The notes: a model not told the origin generated them from the sequence alone. Shown: positions 54,138 to 63,713, counted from the stretch's first letter. The stretch is DNA of 64,000 bases from Methylobacterium haplocladii (GCF_007992175.1 NZ_BJZT01000006.1:1-64000), one strand, 5' to 3'. Program-made: numbers and translations.

Positions 54138-54348
54138 CTACTGCGAGCGCAACACACATCCGAACGTTGTGGCGTGAGCCGATCCGCCTTCGAAAGGCAC
54201 GACAGGGCCGTCCTCGCCGCATCGATGGTGCAAGAGCAGCTCGTAGCGCGCCTTCGATGCGCCGGACCGCCTGCGGATCGCCCGCGACGCGGTAGAACGC
54301 GATCTCGACCGGTCCGCTCCCAGCGTATAGCGTAAGCCGGAGCGTCAG
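54138..54348 (-). pseudogene. Frameshifted ParE/RelE-type toxin remnant
   Basis: Two frames together resemble a ParE/RelE-family toxin. The first (from 54348, where CTG stands in place of ATG in an ATGA-type overlap) gives VEIAFYRVAGDPQAVRRIEGALRA; near 54250 the similarity moves to another frame giving RYELLLHHRCGEDGPVVPFE, which ends at TAG 54138-54140. This matches the '…IAFYxAxGDPxAARRFxxALRARYELLLxHPxxGED…' pattern of plasmid-stabilisation toxins. Missing start plus a frameshift mean it is not functional. The matching antitoxin-like frame lies just upstream. Confidence 0.6.
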
Positions 54349-54410
54349 GTGCGGGCATCTCGAAAGGCGCGAGCGACGATGTCGCTGGCGCTGCCGTCGG
54401 CGGACCCGCC

Positions 54411-54578
54411 CTATGCCGCCTGGGTCGCTCTCTCGATCACCGCGCCCCGATATCCGGGCTCGATGTCGAGCGGCTTGCCGGTTTCTGCGAGCCTCAGGAT
54501 GGTGTGTGCGAGGCTGGCTTGCCCGACGGCCGGTACCTCCCGCACGGTCTCGACAGCCCTTCCCAGCCGGTCGGTCAT
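54411..54578 (-). pseudogene. Antitoxin-like frame, probably truncated by an amber codon
   Basis: 55 residues, MTDRLGRAVETVREVPAVGQ…RLAETGKPLDIEPGYRGAVIERATQAA then TAG (54413-54411). Beyond the TAG the same frame continues …GGSADGSASDIVARAFRDART to a TGA at 54347-54345, where the toxin remnant begins. The pattern resembles short antitoxins paired with ParE/RelE toxins, whose C-terminus binds the toxin and would here be lost. The first 55 residues may still be translated. Confidence 0.5.
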
Positions 54579-54660
54579 GGGCTCGGCGCCGCTCTCGTTC
54601 TCGGAAGTTCGGCGTCTGGAGACGGCGGGCGCGGGCACGAATGCCGCGCAGACGCCGGAC

Positions 54661-55566
54661 TCACCGCGTCTCGGCCCCATGCGCTTCGACATCGAAATCG
54701 TCCGTCGGCAGCCGGGCCAGGAACCGCTCGGCCATCTCGACCATCAGGATGTCGGGCCGGACGCGTTCGACATAGGCCCAGTCGATGCTCGACGACCAGA
54801 TGAAGTGCATCTCGGCGAAACTCTCGGCCAGGAAGCCGGTGAGGAGGATGCGGGTGTAGTGCGCGCAGGAATCGCCGAACAGCACCAGGGTGCGCGGGTC
54901 GGCATGGGGCGAGGCGTTGCGGTAGACGACATGGGCGCCGGTATGCAGGTCGCCGGCGCGGCCGGCCGCCTCGTAGGCCTCGACGCGGGGGCTCGCCCAG
55001 ACGCGTTCGGCGTCGCGGTCGATCAGCCAGTGGGTGACGGTCTCGCGAGGGCGGTCGGGCAGCTTCTCCCCGAGGTCCCAGACGCCTTCGTGCGTGAAGC
55101 GTGGGCGGTCGCCGATATCGGGTGGAGGAATCGCACCGCAGGCCCGCATCAGGGCGCGGTAGGCGATGTAGCAGCCGTCATAGGTCCAGTGGGAATCCGT
55201 GCGGCGGTAGAGCGGCGCCTCCGCGCGCGCCGCGCGCATCGGCGCGACGAGGTCGACATAGCCGGACAGGCCTGCCAGCCGCCGGCCGAGCCGGCGGGCC
55301 GGAGACCGGGCCGGCTCGTAGCGCAGGCCATCGGTCCGGTCGTCGTAGACCGAGAGCTTTTCGGGCACGACCGTGTGGACGCAGCGGATGCCGAGAGCCT
55401 GCGCGCGGGCACTGCGCCGCGCGATCAGCCGCGCCCAGGCCCGCAGGCGCAGCCCGTGCAAGGACAGGCGGCGATACTGGCTCAGCACGGCATTGCTGCC
55501 GCCGACCAGGAACAGCCAGCCGTCCCGGCCGACATGGACGGTTTCCAGGGGATCGGGGGGGAGCAT
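54661..55566 (-). CDS. AlgX/AlgJ-like SGNH-fold protein
   Basis: 301 residues. Opens with VGRDGWLFLVGGSNAVLSQY, typical of AlgX/AlgJ O-acetyltransferase-related domains. Catalytic-type motifs: DSHWTYDG near 125 (Asp-His) and LVLFGDSCAHYTR near 230 (nucleophile Ser). Usually transfers acetyl groups to exported polysaccharides, but there is no signal peptide at this start and no MBOAT partner nearby, so the substrate is unknown. Weak ribosome site. Confidence 0.82.
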   Translation of the reverse strand: MLPPDPLETVHVGRDGWLFLVGGSNAVLSQYRRLSLHGLRLRAWARLIARRSARAQALGIRCVHTVVPEKLSVYDDRTDGLRYEPARSPARRLGRRLAGLSGYVDLVAPMRAARAEAPLYRRTDSHWTYDGCYIAYRALMRACGAIPPPDIGDRPRFTHEGVWDLGEKLPDRPRETVTHWLIDRDAERVWASPRVEAYEAAGRAGDLHTGAHVVYRNASPHADPRTLVLFGDSCAHYTRILLTGFLAESFAEMHFIWSSSIDWAYVERVRPDILMVEMAERFLARLPTDDFDVEAHGAETR

Positions 55567-55661
55567 CGTGGGTGTCTAGCGGGGGCGGAGCGGGGTGAAC
55601 AGCGCCCGCGCGCCTGCCCCATGCTGGAACCCCGCGGCGCGAGCGCCATTTCGACTGGGCC

Positions 55662-56183
55662 ATGTCCGAGCACGCACCGCCCCTGATCCTGACCCTCCAG
55701 ATGGAAGAGGATGCCTTCGCGCGGTTCGATGCGTTGCGCCGCCGGCATTTTCCGAAGGCGCTCAACCACATTCCCGCGCATGCCACGCTGTTCCACGCGC
55801 TCCCCGGCGACCGGGAGGCCGCGATCACCGACAGGATCGACGCCCTGGCACGCGGGATGGAGGTGCCGGAGGTGACGGTGACGGGCCTGCGCTTCATCGG
55901 CCGCGGCGTCGCCTTCGTGCTCGAATCCGAGGCGCTCGCCGCGTTTCGCGGAGGGCTCGCCGCCTCTTTTGCCGATGCGCTGACGCCGCAGGACCGGCAG
56001 GGCTGGCGCCCGCACGTCACCGTGCAGAACAAGGTCGCCCCCGAGACGGCGCGCGCCCTGCAGGCGGATCTGGAGCGGGACTTCGCGCCCTTCCGGTTCA
56101 CCGCGCCGGGGGTGCTGCTATGGCGCTATCTCGGCGGCCCCTGGGAGCCGCGGGCGGCGCTGCTGTTCGGCGGCAGCCGATGA
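55662..56183 (+). CDS. 2H phosphoesterase / RNA 2',3'-cyclic phosphodiesterase-like protein
   Basis: 173 residues with the two HxT motifs of the 2H superfamily: HATLFHAL near 40 and HVTVQNK near 117, about 75 residues apart. Relatives (LigT/ThpR) open 2',3'-cyclic phosphates or ligate RNA ends. It overlaps the PAP2 gene by four bases (ATGA), suggesting co-transcription although the functions look unrelated. Confidence 0.88.
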   Translation: MSEHAPPLILTLQMEEDAFARFDALRRRHFPKALNHIPAHATLFHALPGDREAAITDRIDALARGMEVPEVTVTGLRFIGRGVAFVLESEALAAFRGGLAASFADALTPQDRQGWRPHVTVQNKVAPETARALQADLERDFAPFRFTAPGVLLWRYLGGPWEPRAALLFGGSR

Positions 56184-56962
56184 GGGTAAGCCGGCCGCCG
56201 ATGAGAATCCCCGACATCGCCCGCCGCACGGGCGCGCCCATCGCCGGCAGTGCCGTCCAGGTCTGGCGGCGCTTCCACCTCAACGAGGTGGGTCCCCTGG
56301 TCTCCCTGCTGGTGCTGAGCCTCCTCGGCTATGGCTTCTTCGCCCTGGCGCACGAGGTCGGCGAGGGCTCGACGGAGGCGCTCGACCGCAAGCTCCTACT
56401 GGCGCTGCGCAACCCTGCCGACCTCTCCGACCCGATCGGGCCGCCCTGGCTCGAGGAGACCATGCGCGACATCACGGGCTGGGGCAGCGTGGTCACCATC
56501 GTCTTCATCACCGTGAGTGCCTGCATCTATCTGATGCTGACGCGGCGCCGGCGCATCGCACTGTTCGTGCTGGCCGCCATCGGCGGCGGCGAGGCCGTCT
56601 CGACCGTGCTCAAGCTGTTCTATCACCGGCCGCGGCCGGATCTCGTCCCGCACGGCATGGAGGTGTTCACGGCGAGCTTTCCGAGCGGCCACGCCATGAT
56701 GTCGGCCATCGCCTACCTGACGCTGGCGACGCTGCTCGCGCGGATCGAGCGGAGCCGCCGGGTCAGCATCCTGGTGATCGCGCTCGGGGTGGCCATGACG
56801 GTCTCGGTCGGCATCAGCCGGGTCTATCTCGGCGTGCACTGGCCGAGCGACGTGCTCGCCGGCTGGTGCGTCGGGGCGGCCTGGGCGGCGCTCTGCTGGT
56901 TCGTCGCCCTCCAGCTCCAGCGCAGCGGCGACGTCGAGCCGACGGGCCCGCCTTCTGCATGA
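56180..56962 (+). CDS. PAP2-family membrane phosphatase
   Basis: 260 residues, ATGA overlap with the 2H gene (an ATG at 56201 is possible). Six membrane helices and the three PAP2 signature parts: KLFYHRPRPD near 143, PSGHAMMS near 166 and SRVYLGVHWPSDVLAGW near 212 (catalytic His in each of the last two). Dephosphorylates undecaprenyl pyrophosphate or phosphatidic acid-type lipids on the periplasmic face. Confidence 0.92.
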   Translation: MRVSRPPMRIPDIARRTGAPIAGSAVQVWRRFHLNEVGPLVSLLVLSLLGYGFFALAHEVGEGSTEALDRKLLLALRNPADLSDPIGPPWLEETMRDITGWGSVVTIVFITVSACIYLMLTRRRRIALFVLAAIGGGEAVSTVLKLFYHRPRPDLVPHGMEVFTASFPSGHAMMSAIAYLTLATLLARIERSRRVSILVIALGVAMTVSVGISRVYLGVHWPSDVLAGWCVGAAWAALCWFVALQLQRSGDVEPTGPPSA

Positions 56963-56981
56963 CGGCTCCGCGCCGTAAAGG

Positions 56982-56996
56982 TTAAAGCGGGGTAAA
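56982..56996 (+). promoter_or_regulatory. CtrA-like site upstream of the PilZ gene
   Basis: TTAA-AGCGGGG-TAAA, 7 of 8 conserved bases of the TTAA-N7-TTAA CtrA consensus, 77 bases before the PilZ gene start. A single near match can arise by chance, though the site is in the right place for regulation. Confidence 0.4.
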
Positions 56997-57072
56997 GATT
57001 GGCCGAACGCATCATTTGTTGTTTTATCGCATTGTCGATCTGACTGCAGCCGACTGTTCGAAAGCCATCCCT

Positions 57073-57453
57073 ATGAGCGAGCGTCGCGAAGCCACCCGAA
57101 GGCGCGTCTTCATCGGCGGTCGGATCGTCCACAGCTGCATCCTGTCCGACACCAACTGCATTCTGCGCAATCTCTCCCCCGCCGGGGCGCGGGTCGTCGT
57201 CAGCGGGACGATCCCGCTTCCCGATCGCTTCGCCATCGTCGTCGACAGCCGCGGCACCACGCGGGCCGTCGAGACGGTCTGGCGTTCCGGCGACGAGATG
57301 GGTGTGCGCTTCGTGAGCGAGGCGCATGAGCGGGAGGGCGTCGGCATGCTGGAGGACAGCCTCAGGCAGAGCCGGGCCGAGTTGGCGCGGCTGCGGGCGC
57401 GGATCGCGGAGATCGAACTGCAGGCTCGTCCCGCCGAATGGGCGCTGCATTGA
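57073..57453 (+). CDS. PilZ-domain protein (cyclic-di-GMP effector)
   Basis: 126 residues from the ATG at 57073. PilZ c-di-GMP-binding features: the Arg-rich switch RREATRRR at the N-terminus and the NLSPAGARV loop (usual D/NxSxxG). The C-terminal 35 residues are helical (LRQSRAELARLRARIAEIEL), a possible coiled coil. Single-domain PilZ proteins relay c-di-GMP to motility or exopolysaccharide machinery. The 255-base gap that follows, before the end of mnmE, shows no gene. Confidence 0.85.
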   Translation: MSERREATRRRVFIGGRIVHSCILSDTNCILRNLSPAGARVVVSGTIPLPDRFAIVVDSRGTTRAVETVWRSGDEMGVRFVSEAHEREGVGMLEDSLRQSRAELARLRARIAEIELQARPAEWALH

Positions 57454-57708
57454 TAGCGGCGGCCCTGACGGCCGACGTCTCCAGGGCCGTACGCCGCGCC
57501 GTGACGTTTGTCGGCGGCCGATCGCGCGAAGGGGCGATGTTAACGGCCCCTGGTATGATCCGTTGGCAGGCCGGCACGATCGAGGGGATAGGCCGGCCTG
57601 CCCGTCGTCCGCGGACCGCGTGACAGGGCGAACAGCCCGACGACAGTGAGGCAGACGCTTCGCGCAGCCGATTTCATCCCCGGCCCGAGACGCAGAATCG
57701 CGAAGCGG

Positions 57709-59037
57709 TCACTTGCCGATGCAGAAGCCGGCAAACAGGTGGTCGAGCATTTCCTCGACGCCGACATGCCCGACGACTTCACCGAGGGCACGAACCGCGA
57801 GCCGCAGGTCTTCCGCCACGAGTTCGGGCGCAGATGTGATGCGGCTCGCGACGCGGTCGAGATGGCTGCAGGCACGGGTCAGGGCATCCCGGTGGCGCTC
57901 CCGGGTGACGAGCCCGTCGCCGCCGCCGAGGGAGACCTCGGCGGCGGCCCGGATCGCGTCGAGCAGCGCGTCGAGCCCCGCACCGCTGAGGGCGCAGACG
58001 CCGAGGTCGTCGCCGGACCGGAGGGCCGCAAGGAGATCGATCTTGGTCTGCACCGCGAGGCCGCGCTGCGGCGGCGTCGCCGCTTCGCCGGCTTCGTCAG
58101 CCGGCAACAGGTGGAGAACGAGGTCCGCATCCTCCATCCGGCGCCGGGTGCGGCGGATGCCCTCGGACTCGACGGGATCGTCGGTCTCGCGCAGGCCCGC
58201 CGTGTCGACGAGCACCACCGGCAGGCCGCCGAGGTCGCAGCGCACCTCGATGGCGTCGCGTGTGGTGCCGGGCAGGCTCGACACGATCGCCGCCTCGCGG
58301 CCGGCCAGGGCATTCAGCAGCGTCGACTTTCCGGCATTCGGCGGTCCGGCCAAAACCACGAAAAAGCCTTCGCGCAGCCGCTCGCCGCGCCGGCCGTCAC
58401 CGAGCGCCGCTTGGATCTGCTTCGAGAGCGCCTCGGCGTTGCCGGCGAGCGCCGCGTCGAGGCCGTCGTCGTCGACATCGCCTTCGTCGGAGAAGTCGAG
58501 GGCGGCCTCGGTGCGGGCCAGCAGGTCGATCGCGGTCTCGCGCCAGGCGCCGACCTGCCGTCCGAGCGCCCCGTCGAGCTGGCGCAGGGCCTGCCGGCGC
58601 TGGGCCTCGGTCTCGGCATCGATGAGGTCGGCGATGCCCTCGGCCTGCGCGAGGTCGAGGCGGCCGTTCAGCGCCGCGCGGCGGGTGAAGTCGCCCGGGC
58701 CGGCGGCTTGGCAGCCCGGAAGTCGCGCCAGGATGCGCAACACGGCCGTCCGCACGGCGAGCCCGCCATGCAGGTGGAACTCGGCCATGTCCTCGCCGGT
58801 GAAGCTGTTCGGACCGGGAAACCAGCCCACCAGCCCGCGGTCGATCGTTTCTCGTGAGTCGGGGTCACGGATGGCCCGCAGCGAGAGGCGGCGCGGCGCG
58901 GGCAGGGAACCGGAGATCGCCTCCAGGGCACGGCGACAGGCCGGCCCGCTGATGCGGATCACGGAGACGGCGGCGCGGCCGAACCCGCTCGCGGGTGCGA
59001 ACAGGGTGAGGCCGTCGTGGTCTGCCGGATCCGCCAT
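57709..59037 (-). CDS. mnmE: tRNA modification GTPase MnmE
   Basis: 442 residues. N-terminal folate-binding domain (TLFAPASGFGRAAVSVIRISG), helical domain, inserted G domain with GPPNAGKST near 225, DTAGLRET and the G4 TKID; C-terminal FCIGK carries the catalytic Cys. With MnmG installs the 5-carboxymethylaminomethyl group at U34 of tRNAs. The partner mnmG, usually downstream, is not here: a PilZ gene converges instead. The ATG at 59037 is preferred over a TTG at 59061. Confidence 0.96.
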   Translation of the reverse strand: MADPADHDGLTLFAPASGFGRAAVSVIRISGPACRRALEAISGSLPAPRRLSLRAIRDPDSRETIDRGLVGWFPGPNSFTGEDMAEFHLHGGLAVRTAVLRILARLPGCQAAGPGDFTRRAALNGRLDLAQAEGIADLIDAETEAQRRQALRQLDGALGRQVGAWRETAIDLLARTEAALDFSDEGDVDDDGLDAALAGNAEALSKQIQAALGDGRRGERLREGFFVVLAGPPNAGKSTLLNALAGREAAIVSSLPGTTRDAIEVRCDLGGLPVVLVDTAGLRETDDPVESEGIRRTRRRMEDADLVLHLLPADEAGEAATPPQRGLAVQTKIDLLAALRSGDDLGVCALSGAGLDALLDAIRAAAEVSLGGGDGLVTRERHRDALTRACSHLDRVASRITSAPELVAEDLRLAVRALGEVVGHVGVEEMLDHLFAGFCIGK

Positions 59038-59080
59038 CGCCGAGAGTCCCGCCACCCGCAACGGGTGGCGAGATCGCCGT

Positions 59081-60427
59081 TCAGGTGTTCATCGAGTCGA
59101 AGAAGTCGCCGTTGCTCTTGGTCTGGCGCAGCTTGTCCATGAGGAACTCGATCGCGTCCGTGACGCCCATCGGGTTGAGGATGCGGCGCAGCACGTAGGT
59201 CTTCTTGAGGGCGTCGGCCGGAACCAGCAACTCCTCCTTGCGGGTGCCCGAGCGGGTGATGTCGATGGCCGGGAAAATGCGGCGGTCGGAGACCTTGCGG
59301 TCGAGGATGATCTCCGAGTTGCCAGTGCCCTTGAACTCCTCGAAGATCACCTCGTCCATGCGCGATCCGGTGTCGATCAGCGCGGTGGCGATGATGGAGA
59401 GCGAGCCGCCCTCCTCGATGTTGCGGGCCGCGCCGAAGAAGCGCTTGGGGCGCTGCAGGGCGTTGGCGTCGACACCGCCGGTGAGCACCTTGCCGGACGA
59501 GGGCACGACCGTGTTGTAGGCGCGTCCCAGGCGGGTAATCGAGTCCAGTAGGATGACCACGTCGCGGCCGTGCTCGACGAGGCGCTTGGCCTTCTCGATC
59601 ACCATTTCGGCGACCTGCACGTGACGGGTGGCCGGCTCGTCGAAGGTCGAGGCGATGACTTCGCCCTTCACCGAGCGGATCATGTCGGTGACCTCCTCCG
59701 GGCGCTCGTCGATGAGCAGCACGATGAGATAGCACTCGGGGTGATTGATGGTGATCGACTGCGCGATGTTCTGCATCAGCACGGTCTTGCCGGTGCGCGG
59801 CGGCGCGACGATCAGCGCGCGCTGGCCCTTACCGATCGGCGCGACGATGTCGATGATGCGCGGGCTGAAGTCTTTCTTCGGCGGCGCGTCGAGTTCGAGC
59901 TTGAAGCGCTGCGTCGGGAACAGCGGCGTCAGGTTGTCGAAATGGACCTTGTGCTTGATCTTCTCCGGGTTCTCGAAGTTGATCGTGTTCACTTTGAGCA
60001 ATGCGAAGTAACGCTCGCCGTCCTTGGGGCCTCGGATCGGACCGTCGACGGTGTCGCCGGTGCGCAGGCCGAAGCGGCGGATCTGCAGCGGCGAGATGTA
60101 GATGTCGTCCGGGCCGGGCAGGTAGTTCGAATCCGACGAGCGCAGGAAGCCGAAGCCGTCCTGCAGCACCTCGACGGTGCCCGAGCCGATGATCTCGACC
60201 TCCTTGGCAGCGAGCTGCTTCAGGATCGCGAACATCAGCTCCTGCTTGCGCATGGTCGAGGCGTTCTCGACCTCGACCTCCTCGGCGAAGGTGATGAGCT
60301 CGGTCGGCGTCTTCGACTTGAGATCCTGGAGCTTGACCTCGCGCACGGCATCGAGATCGGAAGCCGCGAGCGGCCCCTCGACGACGGCTTCGTCGACAGG
60401 GGTCGGAGCGTCGTTCTGTGACGTCAT
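59081..60427 (-). CDS. rho: Transcription termination factor Rho
   Basis: 448 residues. N-terminal helix-extended RNA-binding region ([16 protein letters not shown]), cold-shock-like primary site with [22 protein letters not shown], then the hexameric ATPase: Walker [43 protein letters not shown] loops in [27 protein letters not shown]. About 30 residues longer at the N-terminus than typical alphaproteobacterial Rho, the extension being acidic. Lies just upstream of mnmE on the same strand; usually next to hemE/hemJ in relatives. Confidence 0.98.
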   Translation of the reverse strand: MTSQNDAPTPVDEAVVEGPLAASDLDAVREVKLQDLKSKTPTELITFAEEVEVENASTMRKQELMFAILKQLAAKEVEIIGSGTVEVLQDGFGFLRSSDSNYLPGPDDIYISPLQIRRFGLRTGDTVDGPIRGPKDGERYFALLKVNTINFENPEKIKHKVHFDNLTPLFPTQRFKLELDAPPKKDFSPRIIDIVAPIGKGQRALIVAPPRTGKTVLMQNIAQSITINHPECYLIVLLIDERPEEVTDMIRSVKGEVIASTFDEPATRHVQVAEMVIEKAKRLVEHGRDVVILLDSITRLGRAYNTVVPSSGKVLTGGVDANALQRPKRFFGAARNIEEGGSLSIIATALIDTGSRMDEVIFEEFKGTGNSEIILDRKVSDRRIFPAIDITRSGTRKEELLVPADALKKTYVLRRILNPMGVTDAIEFLMDKLRQTKSNGDFFDSMNT

Positions 60428-60664
60428 GTGAGGATTTCGAGCCGACGGAGTGCGGGAACGGGACGGTGAGGTCGGGAGGTATCGAGCCGGGCGCGCAACG
60501 AGCGCCTCAGGTCGAGTTCATCATCGCCAGAAGCGATCGGCCCCTGCAACGCCGTGAGCGGGACCTCGGGTGTCCCTGAATGCGATGCAGCTTCGATCGA
60601 AGAGCATGTGTCGTTACCGCGTTTCGTGATCCGGCTCAAGTGCCGGCGATCTTGCGAGATCTGA

Positions 60665-61327
60665 TCAGCGGCGGCGCAGGCGTACGTAGAGCGCGCCGGC
60701 TCCGCCATGGTGGCGCGCGGCCTCCTCGAAGCCGAGGACGAAATGGCCGAGTTCCGCGCCGCGCAGCCAATGCGGCACACTGCGCCGGAGCACGCCGCGC
60801 TCCGAGAACGCCGACGCCGGTCCTTTGTCGCCGCCCTTGCCGGTGACGACGAGGACGCGGGCATGGCCCGCCTCGCGGGCGCGCAGCAGGAAGCCGACCA
60901 GGGCGGCATGGGCGTCGGCCTGATAGAGACCGTGCAGGTCGATGCGGGCGTCGATGGCGAGCGACCCGCGGCGGAGGCCCATCCGCTCGCGGCGCTCCAG
61001 GCCCGGCGGCTTGGAAGCGTTCGTCAACTTGAAGGGACGCGGTTGCGCCGCCATCGGCATCGGAGCCAGATCGGCGAGCTTGACCGGCCGCTGCGCGGCC
61101 GGCTTCGGCGCCGGTTTGGCCGCAGGCGGGATCGGCCGCGGAGCCTCGGCTGCCTTCGCGGCGACGGCCGGGCGGCGGCTCTCGGGCTTGGACGGTGTCG
61201 GCTTCGGCACGTCCGGCTCGGGCTTCGGCTTCGCCCGGCCGCGCAGGGGCGTGATCAGCTTGGCGATCTCGCTCCAGAGACGCGCCTCCTCGCCGGAGAG
61301 GAGGCGCAGGCGTCGCGGCGGTCTCAT
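60665..61327 (-). CDS. Smr-domain protein (MutS2-like Smr endonuclease)
   Basis: 220 residues. N-terminal half is basic and Pro/Ala/Lys-rich, probably disordered (about 25-110). C-terminal Smr domain: DLHGLYQADAHAAL near 130 and RVLVVTGKGG near 160. Smr domains cut RNA or branched DNA; stand-alone forms are linked to ribosome rescue. Upstream of rho by 237 bases on the same strand, the gap presumably holding the rho promoter and leader. Confidence 0.9.
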   Translation of the reverse strand: MRPPRRLRLLSGEEARLWSEIAKLITPLRGRAKPKPEPDVPKPTPSKPESRRPAVAAKAAEAPRPIPPAAKPAPKPAAQRPVKLADLAPMPMAAQPRPFKLTNASKPPGLERRERMGLRRGSLAIDARIDLHGLYQADAHAALVGFLLRAREAGHARVLVVTGKGGDKGPASAFSERGVLRRSVPHWLRGAELGHFVLGFEEAARHHGGAGALYVRLRRR

Positions 61328-61336
61328 CGCGTCGCC

Positions 61337-62542
61337 TCAGCGGGCATCCGCCGAAACCGGCGCTGCCGCCGGTTTCGGGAGCAGAACGACGAAGCCGATC
61401 GCATGGCGCAGGTTGCCGGCGGCGGCCCCCGCGGCATCGCCCGTCCCCAGATAGAGATCGCCGCGCGCCGGGCCGACGATGGCCGAGCCGGTATCCTGCG
61501 CGACGACGAGCTGCCCCGGCGTCTGGCTACCCGGCGAAACCCGCCCGTCGAGCCAGAACGGCAGGCCGTAGCGCCACAGCGTGGAATCGACGGCGAGGCT
61601 TCGGCCCGGGGTCAAAGGCACGCCGGCTGCGCCGGGGGGGCCGAGCGCGGCGTCCGCCGCTGCCTCGACCTTGAAGAAGACATAGGCCGCGTTCGTGCGC
61701 ATCAGCCGGCGGGCTTCGACCGGATGGGCACGCAGCCATCCGGCCCAGCGGGCGAAGGTCAGGCCTTCCAGCGGCAGATGACCTTCGGTCACGATCGTCT
61801 TGACCACGGAACTGTAGGGACGTCCGTTCTTGCCGTCGTAGCGCACCCGCAGGCTGCGGCCGTCGGGCAGTCGCACGCGTCCCGATCCCTGCACCTGCAG
61901 CACGAACAGGTCGACGGGATCGCGCAGCCAGAGCAGCGGCCTGGCCCGGTCGCCGAGCGCGCCGTCCTCGATCGCGGCGCGGTCCGGATAGGGCTCGAAG
62001 CCGGAGGCCGTCCGCCGGGCCGCGCGCAGCGACGGGTCGAGGCCGGGCGGAACCTGTCCCGGCTCGAAGGTCACCAAGTCGTCGGGCCGCGCCAGGATGG
62101 CCGCGGTGAATCCGGGGCCGGGAACCGCCGACGCGCTGAGTTCCGGCTCGAAGTAGCCGGTGAGGAAACCCGCACGCCGCTCGGCCTCGATGACGCGCGC
62201 CGGCCGCGTCACGCGGTAGGCGCTGAAGGCGGTCTCGAAGAAGCTGCGCGCCGCCTCGCGCGGAAGATCGCGCGCCTTGGCGCAGGCGGCCGCCAGATCG
62301 GTCAACGATCCGCGAACGCCCGCCGGCTGGCTCGACGAGGCGAGCGGTGCGCCGCAGGTCAGGCGGAACGCATCGAGCCCGGCGGCGTGGTCGTCGTCCG
62401 CGAAGCCCGGCAGGCTTGCGAGTTCGACGGGTTCGAGGACGGCGTCGCCGATCCGCACAGGTTCAGCGGCGAAAGCCCCGGGACTGAAGAGGAGGAATGC
62501 CGCCCCGAACGCGGTGGAGGCCGTGTGCCTTGGGGCGGACAT
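61337..62542 (-). CDS. mltA: Membrane-bound lytic murein transglycosylase A
   Basis: 401 residues with a signal peptide about 1-25 (…PGAFA) lacking a lipobox Cys, so soluble periplasmic rather than lipid-anchored. MltA domain (FFETAFSAYRV, AGFLTGYFEPEL, LQVQGSGRVRLPDGRSLRV) and 3D domain with the catalytic Asp region (QDTGSAIVGPARGDLYLGTG). Cleaves glycan strands to 1,6-anhydromuramic ends. Nine bases upstream of smr, same operon. Confidence 0.94.
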   Translation of the reverse strand: MSAPRHTASTAFGAAFLLFSPGAFAAEPVRIGDAVLEPVELASLPGFADDDHAAGLDAFRLTCGAPLASSSQPAGVRGSLTDLAAACAKARDLPREAARSFFETAFSAYRVTRPARVIEAERRAGFLTGYFEPELSASAVPGPGFTAAILARPDDLVTFEPGQVPPGLDPSLRAARRTASGFEPYPDRAAIEDGALGDRARPLLWLRDPVDLFVLQVQGSGRVRLPDGRSLRVRYDGKNGRPYSSVVKTIVTEGHLPLEGLTFARWAGWLRAHPVEARRLMRTNAAYVFFKVEAAADAALGPPGAAGVPLTPGRSLAVDSTLWRYGLPFWLDGRVSPGSQTPGQLVVAQDTGSAIVGPARGDLYLGTGDAAGAAAGNLRHAIGFVVLLPKPAAAPVSADAR

Positions 62543-62557
62543 GGTTCGCGCGCCCGA

Positions 62558-63292
62558 TCAGCTGCCGGCTTCCGTGGCGACGAGCTGCCAGTTCGGATCG
62601 CGGCTGCCCATGGTGCGGGCGAAGGTCCAGACGTCGGGCACCTCGACTACGGCCTCGGCGCTGCCGTCCACCACCTTGCCCTCGGCGTCCCGCGTCGCGG
62701 TGATGAGGTTCGACAGGAAGCGCACGGTGATCTGCGCCACGCGGTTCTTCACGTCGACGGCGACGATCTCGGCCTTGTCGATCGACACGAAGGTGGTCTC
62801 GGCCGTCTCCTTGCGCTGCTCGCGCTCGGTGATCGCCCGCTCGAAGCCTTCGGCCACCTCGCGCGAAAGCAGCGTCCGCAGGGTCTTGCGGTCGCCCTTG
62901 TTGAAGGCGAGGACGATGGCCTCGTAGGCCTTCTTCGAGCCTTCGACGAAGGCGCGCGGATCGAAGGCCGGCTCCAGCTGAAGCACCTGCTCGAGGCCGC
63001 CGGCCACCGGCGAACCCGGCTCGGCGATGCCGCGCCAGTCGCGGGCCGGCGCGACGGCCGCAGCGGCGGCGGGCGCCTGTCCGCGATCGGCGCCGGGCAG
63101 GCGGACGACGTTGTCGCCGTCGGAGCGCCCGTCCGGCCGGCCGGACGGCGGCTCGGTCCTGTTCCGCTCCACCGGGCGGAACGGCGAGCGCTCGGCCCCC
63201 GTCTTCTGTCCCAGCACCGAGCGCAGCCGCCAGATCACGAAGACCGCCAGCGCCAGGAAGATGATCGTCGTAACGTCGAAGGAATCCTGCAT
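62558..63292 (-). CDS. Tim44-like domain membrane protein (TimA-type)
   Basis: 244 residues. N-terminal membrane anchor (VTTIIFLALAVFVIWRLRS), a Pro/Gly/Arg-rich linker (about 35-95), then a Tim44 domain (FDPRAFVEGSKKAYEAIVLAFNKGDRKTLRTLLSREVAEGFERAI). Bacterial relatives of the mitochondrial import motor subunit; in alphaproteobacteria it associates with the inner membrane. ATG at 63292 preferred over an adjoining GTG. Divergent from secB across 421 bases that show no gene. Confidence 0.92.
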   Translation of the reverse strand: MQDSFDVTTIIFLALAVFVIWRLRSVLGQKTGAERSPFRPVERNRTEPPSGRPDGRSDGDNVVRLPGADRGQAPAAAAAVAPARDWRGIAEPGSPVAGGLEQVLQLEPAFDPRAFVEGSKKAYEAIVLAFNKGDRKTLRTLLSREVAEGFERAITEREQRKETAETTFVSIDKAEIVAVDVKNRVAQITVRFLSNLITATRDAEGKVVDGSAEAVVEVPDVWTFARTMGSRDPNWQLVATEAGS

Positions 63293-63713
63293 CACCGATC
63301 CGGGTCGTGGTCACCGCACGAACTTGACAGACACGAACGTGCTCTGGCCGCGAGGCGCTGCGAACCGCCCCGCCCGCGCCCTTTAGCCGAGCCCCGCGCA
63401 AGGATCGAGCCGCCAGAACACGGGCCGGCGCGGAGGGGCACGCTCGCGATGATAGCCGGATATGGGGCGACATCGCGAGCGGTTCCAGACGGCGTGAGGG
63501 CGCAGGCGCATGGCAGCCGTGATCTCGGCTCGCCGGCGCACCGGATTTCCGGCCGTTCGCAGGTCCGGGATCTCCCGGCGGCCCGCCGGGCTTTCGCTTG
63601 TTCGCCTCATGCGGGCATGGTAGCGCGCTCGCGCCCCGGCGGCCGGATCGAGACCCGGCCTGCAAGAGGGCACGGGCGTCGAGGCCCGGAAATGTCCAGG
63701 AAGGAGACACGTC
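63293..63713. other. Intergenic region between the tim44-like gene and secB
   Basis: 421 bases between divergent genes. Contains no frame with a plausible ribosome site and no obvious repeat; in several related genomes fxsA sits near here but it is absent. It should hold both promoters. I see nothing further in it. Confidence 0.55.

Noticed and set aside
54116..54358. 80-codon minus-strand frame over the toxin remnant
   Set aside because: Arg/Ser-rich, no ribosome site; the two other frames of the same segment match the toxin pattern.
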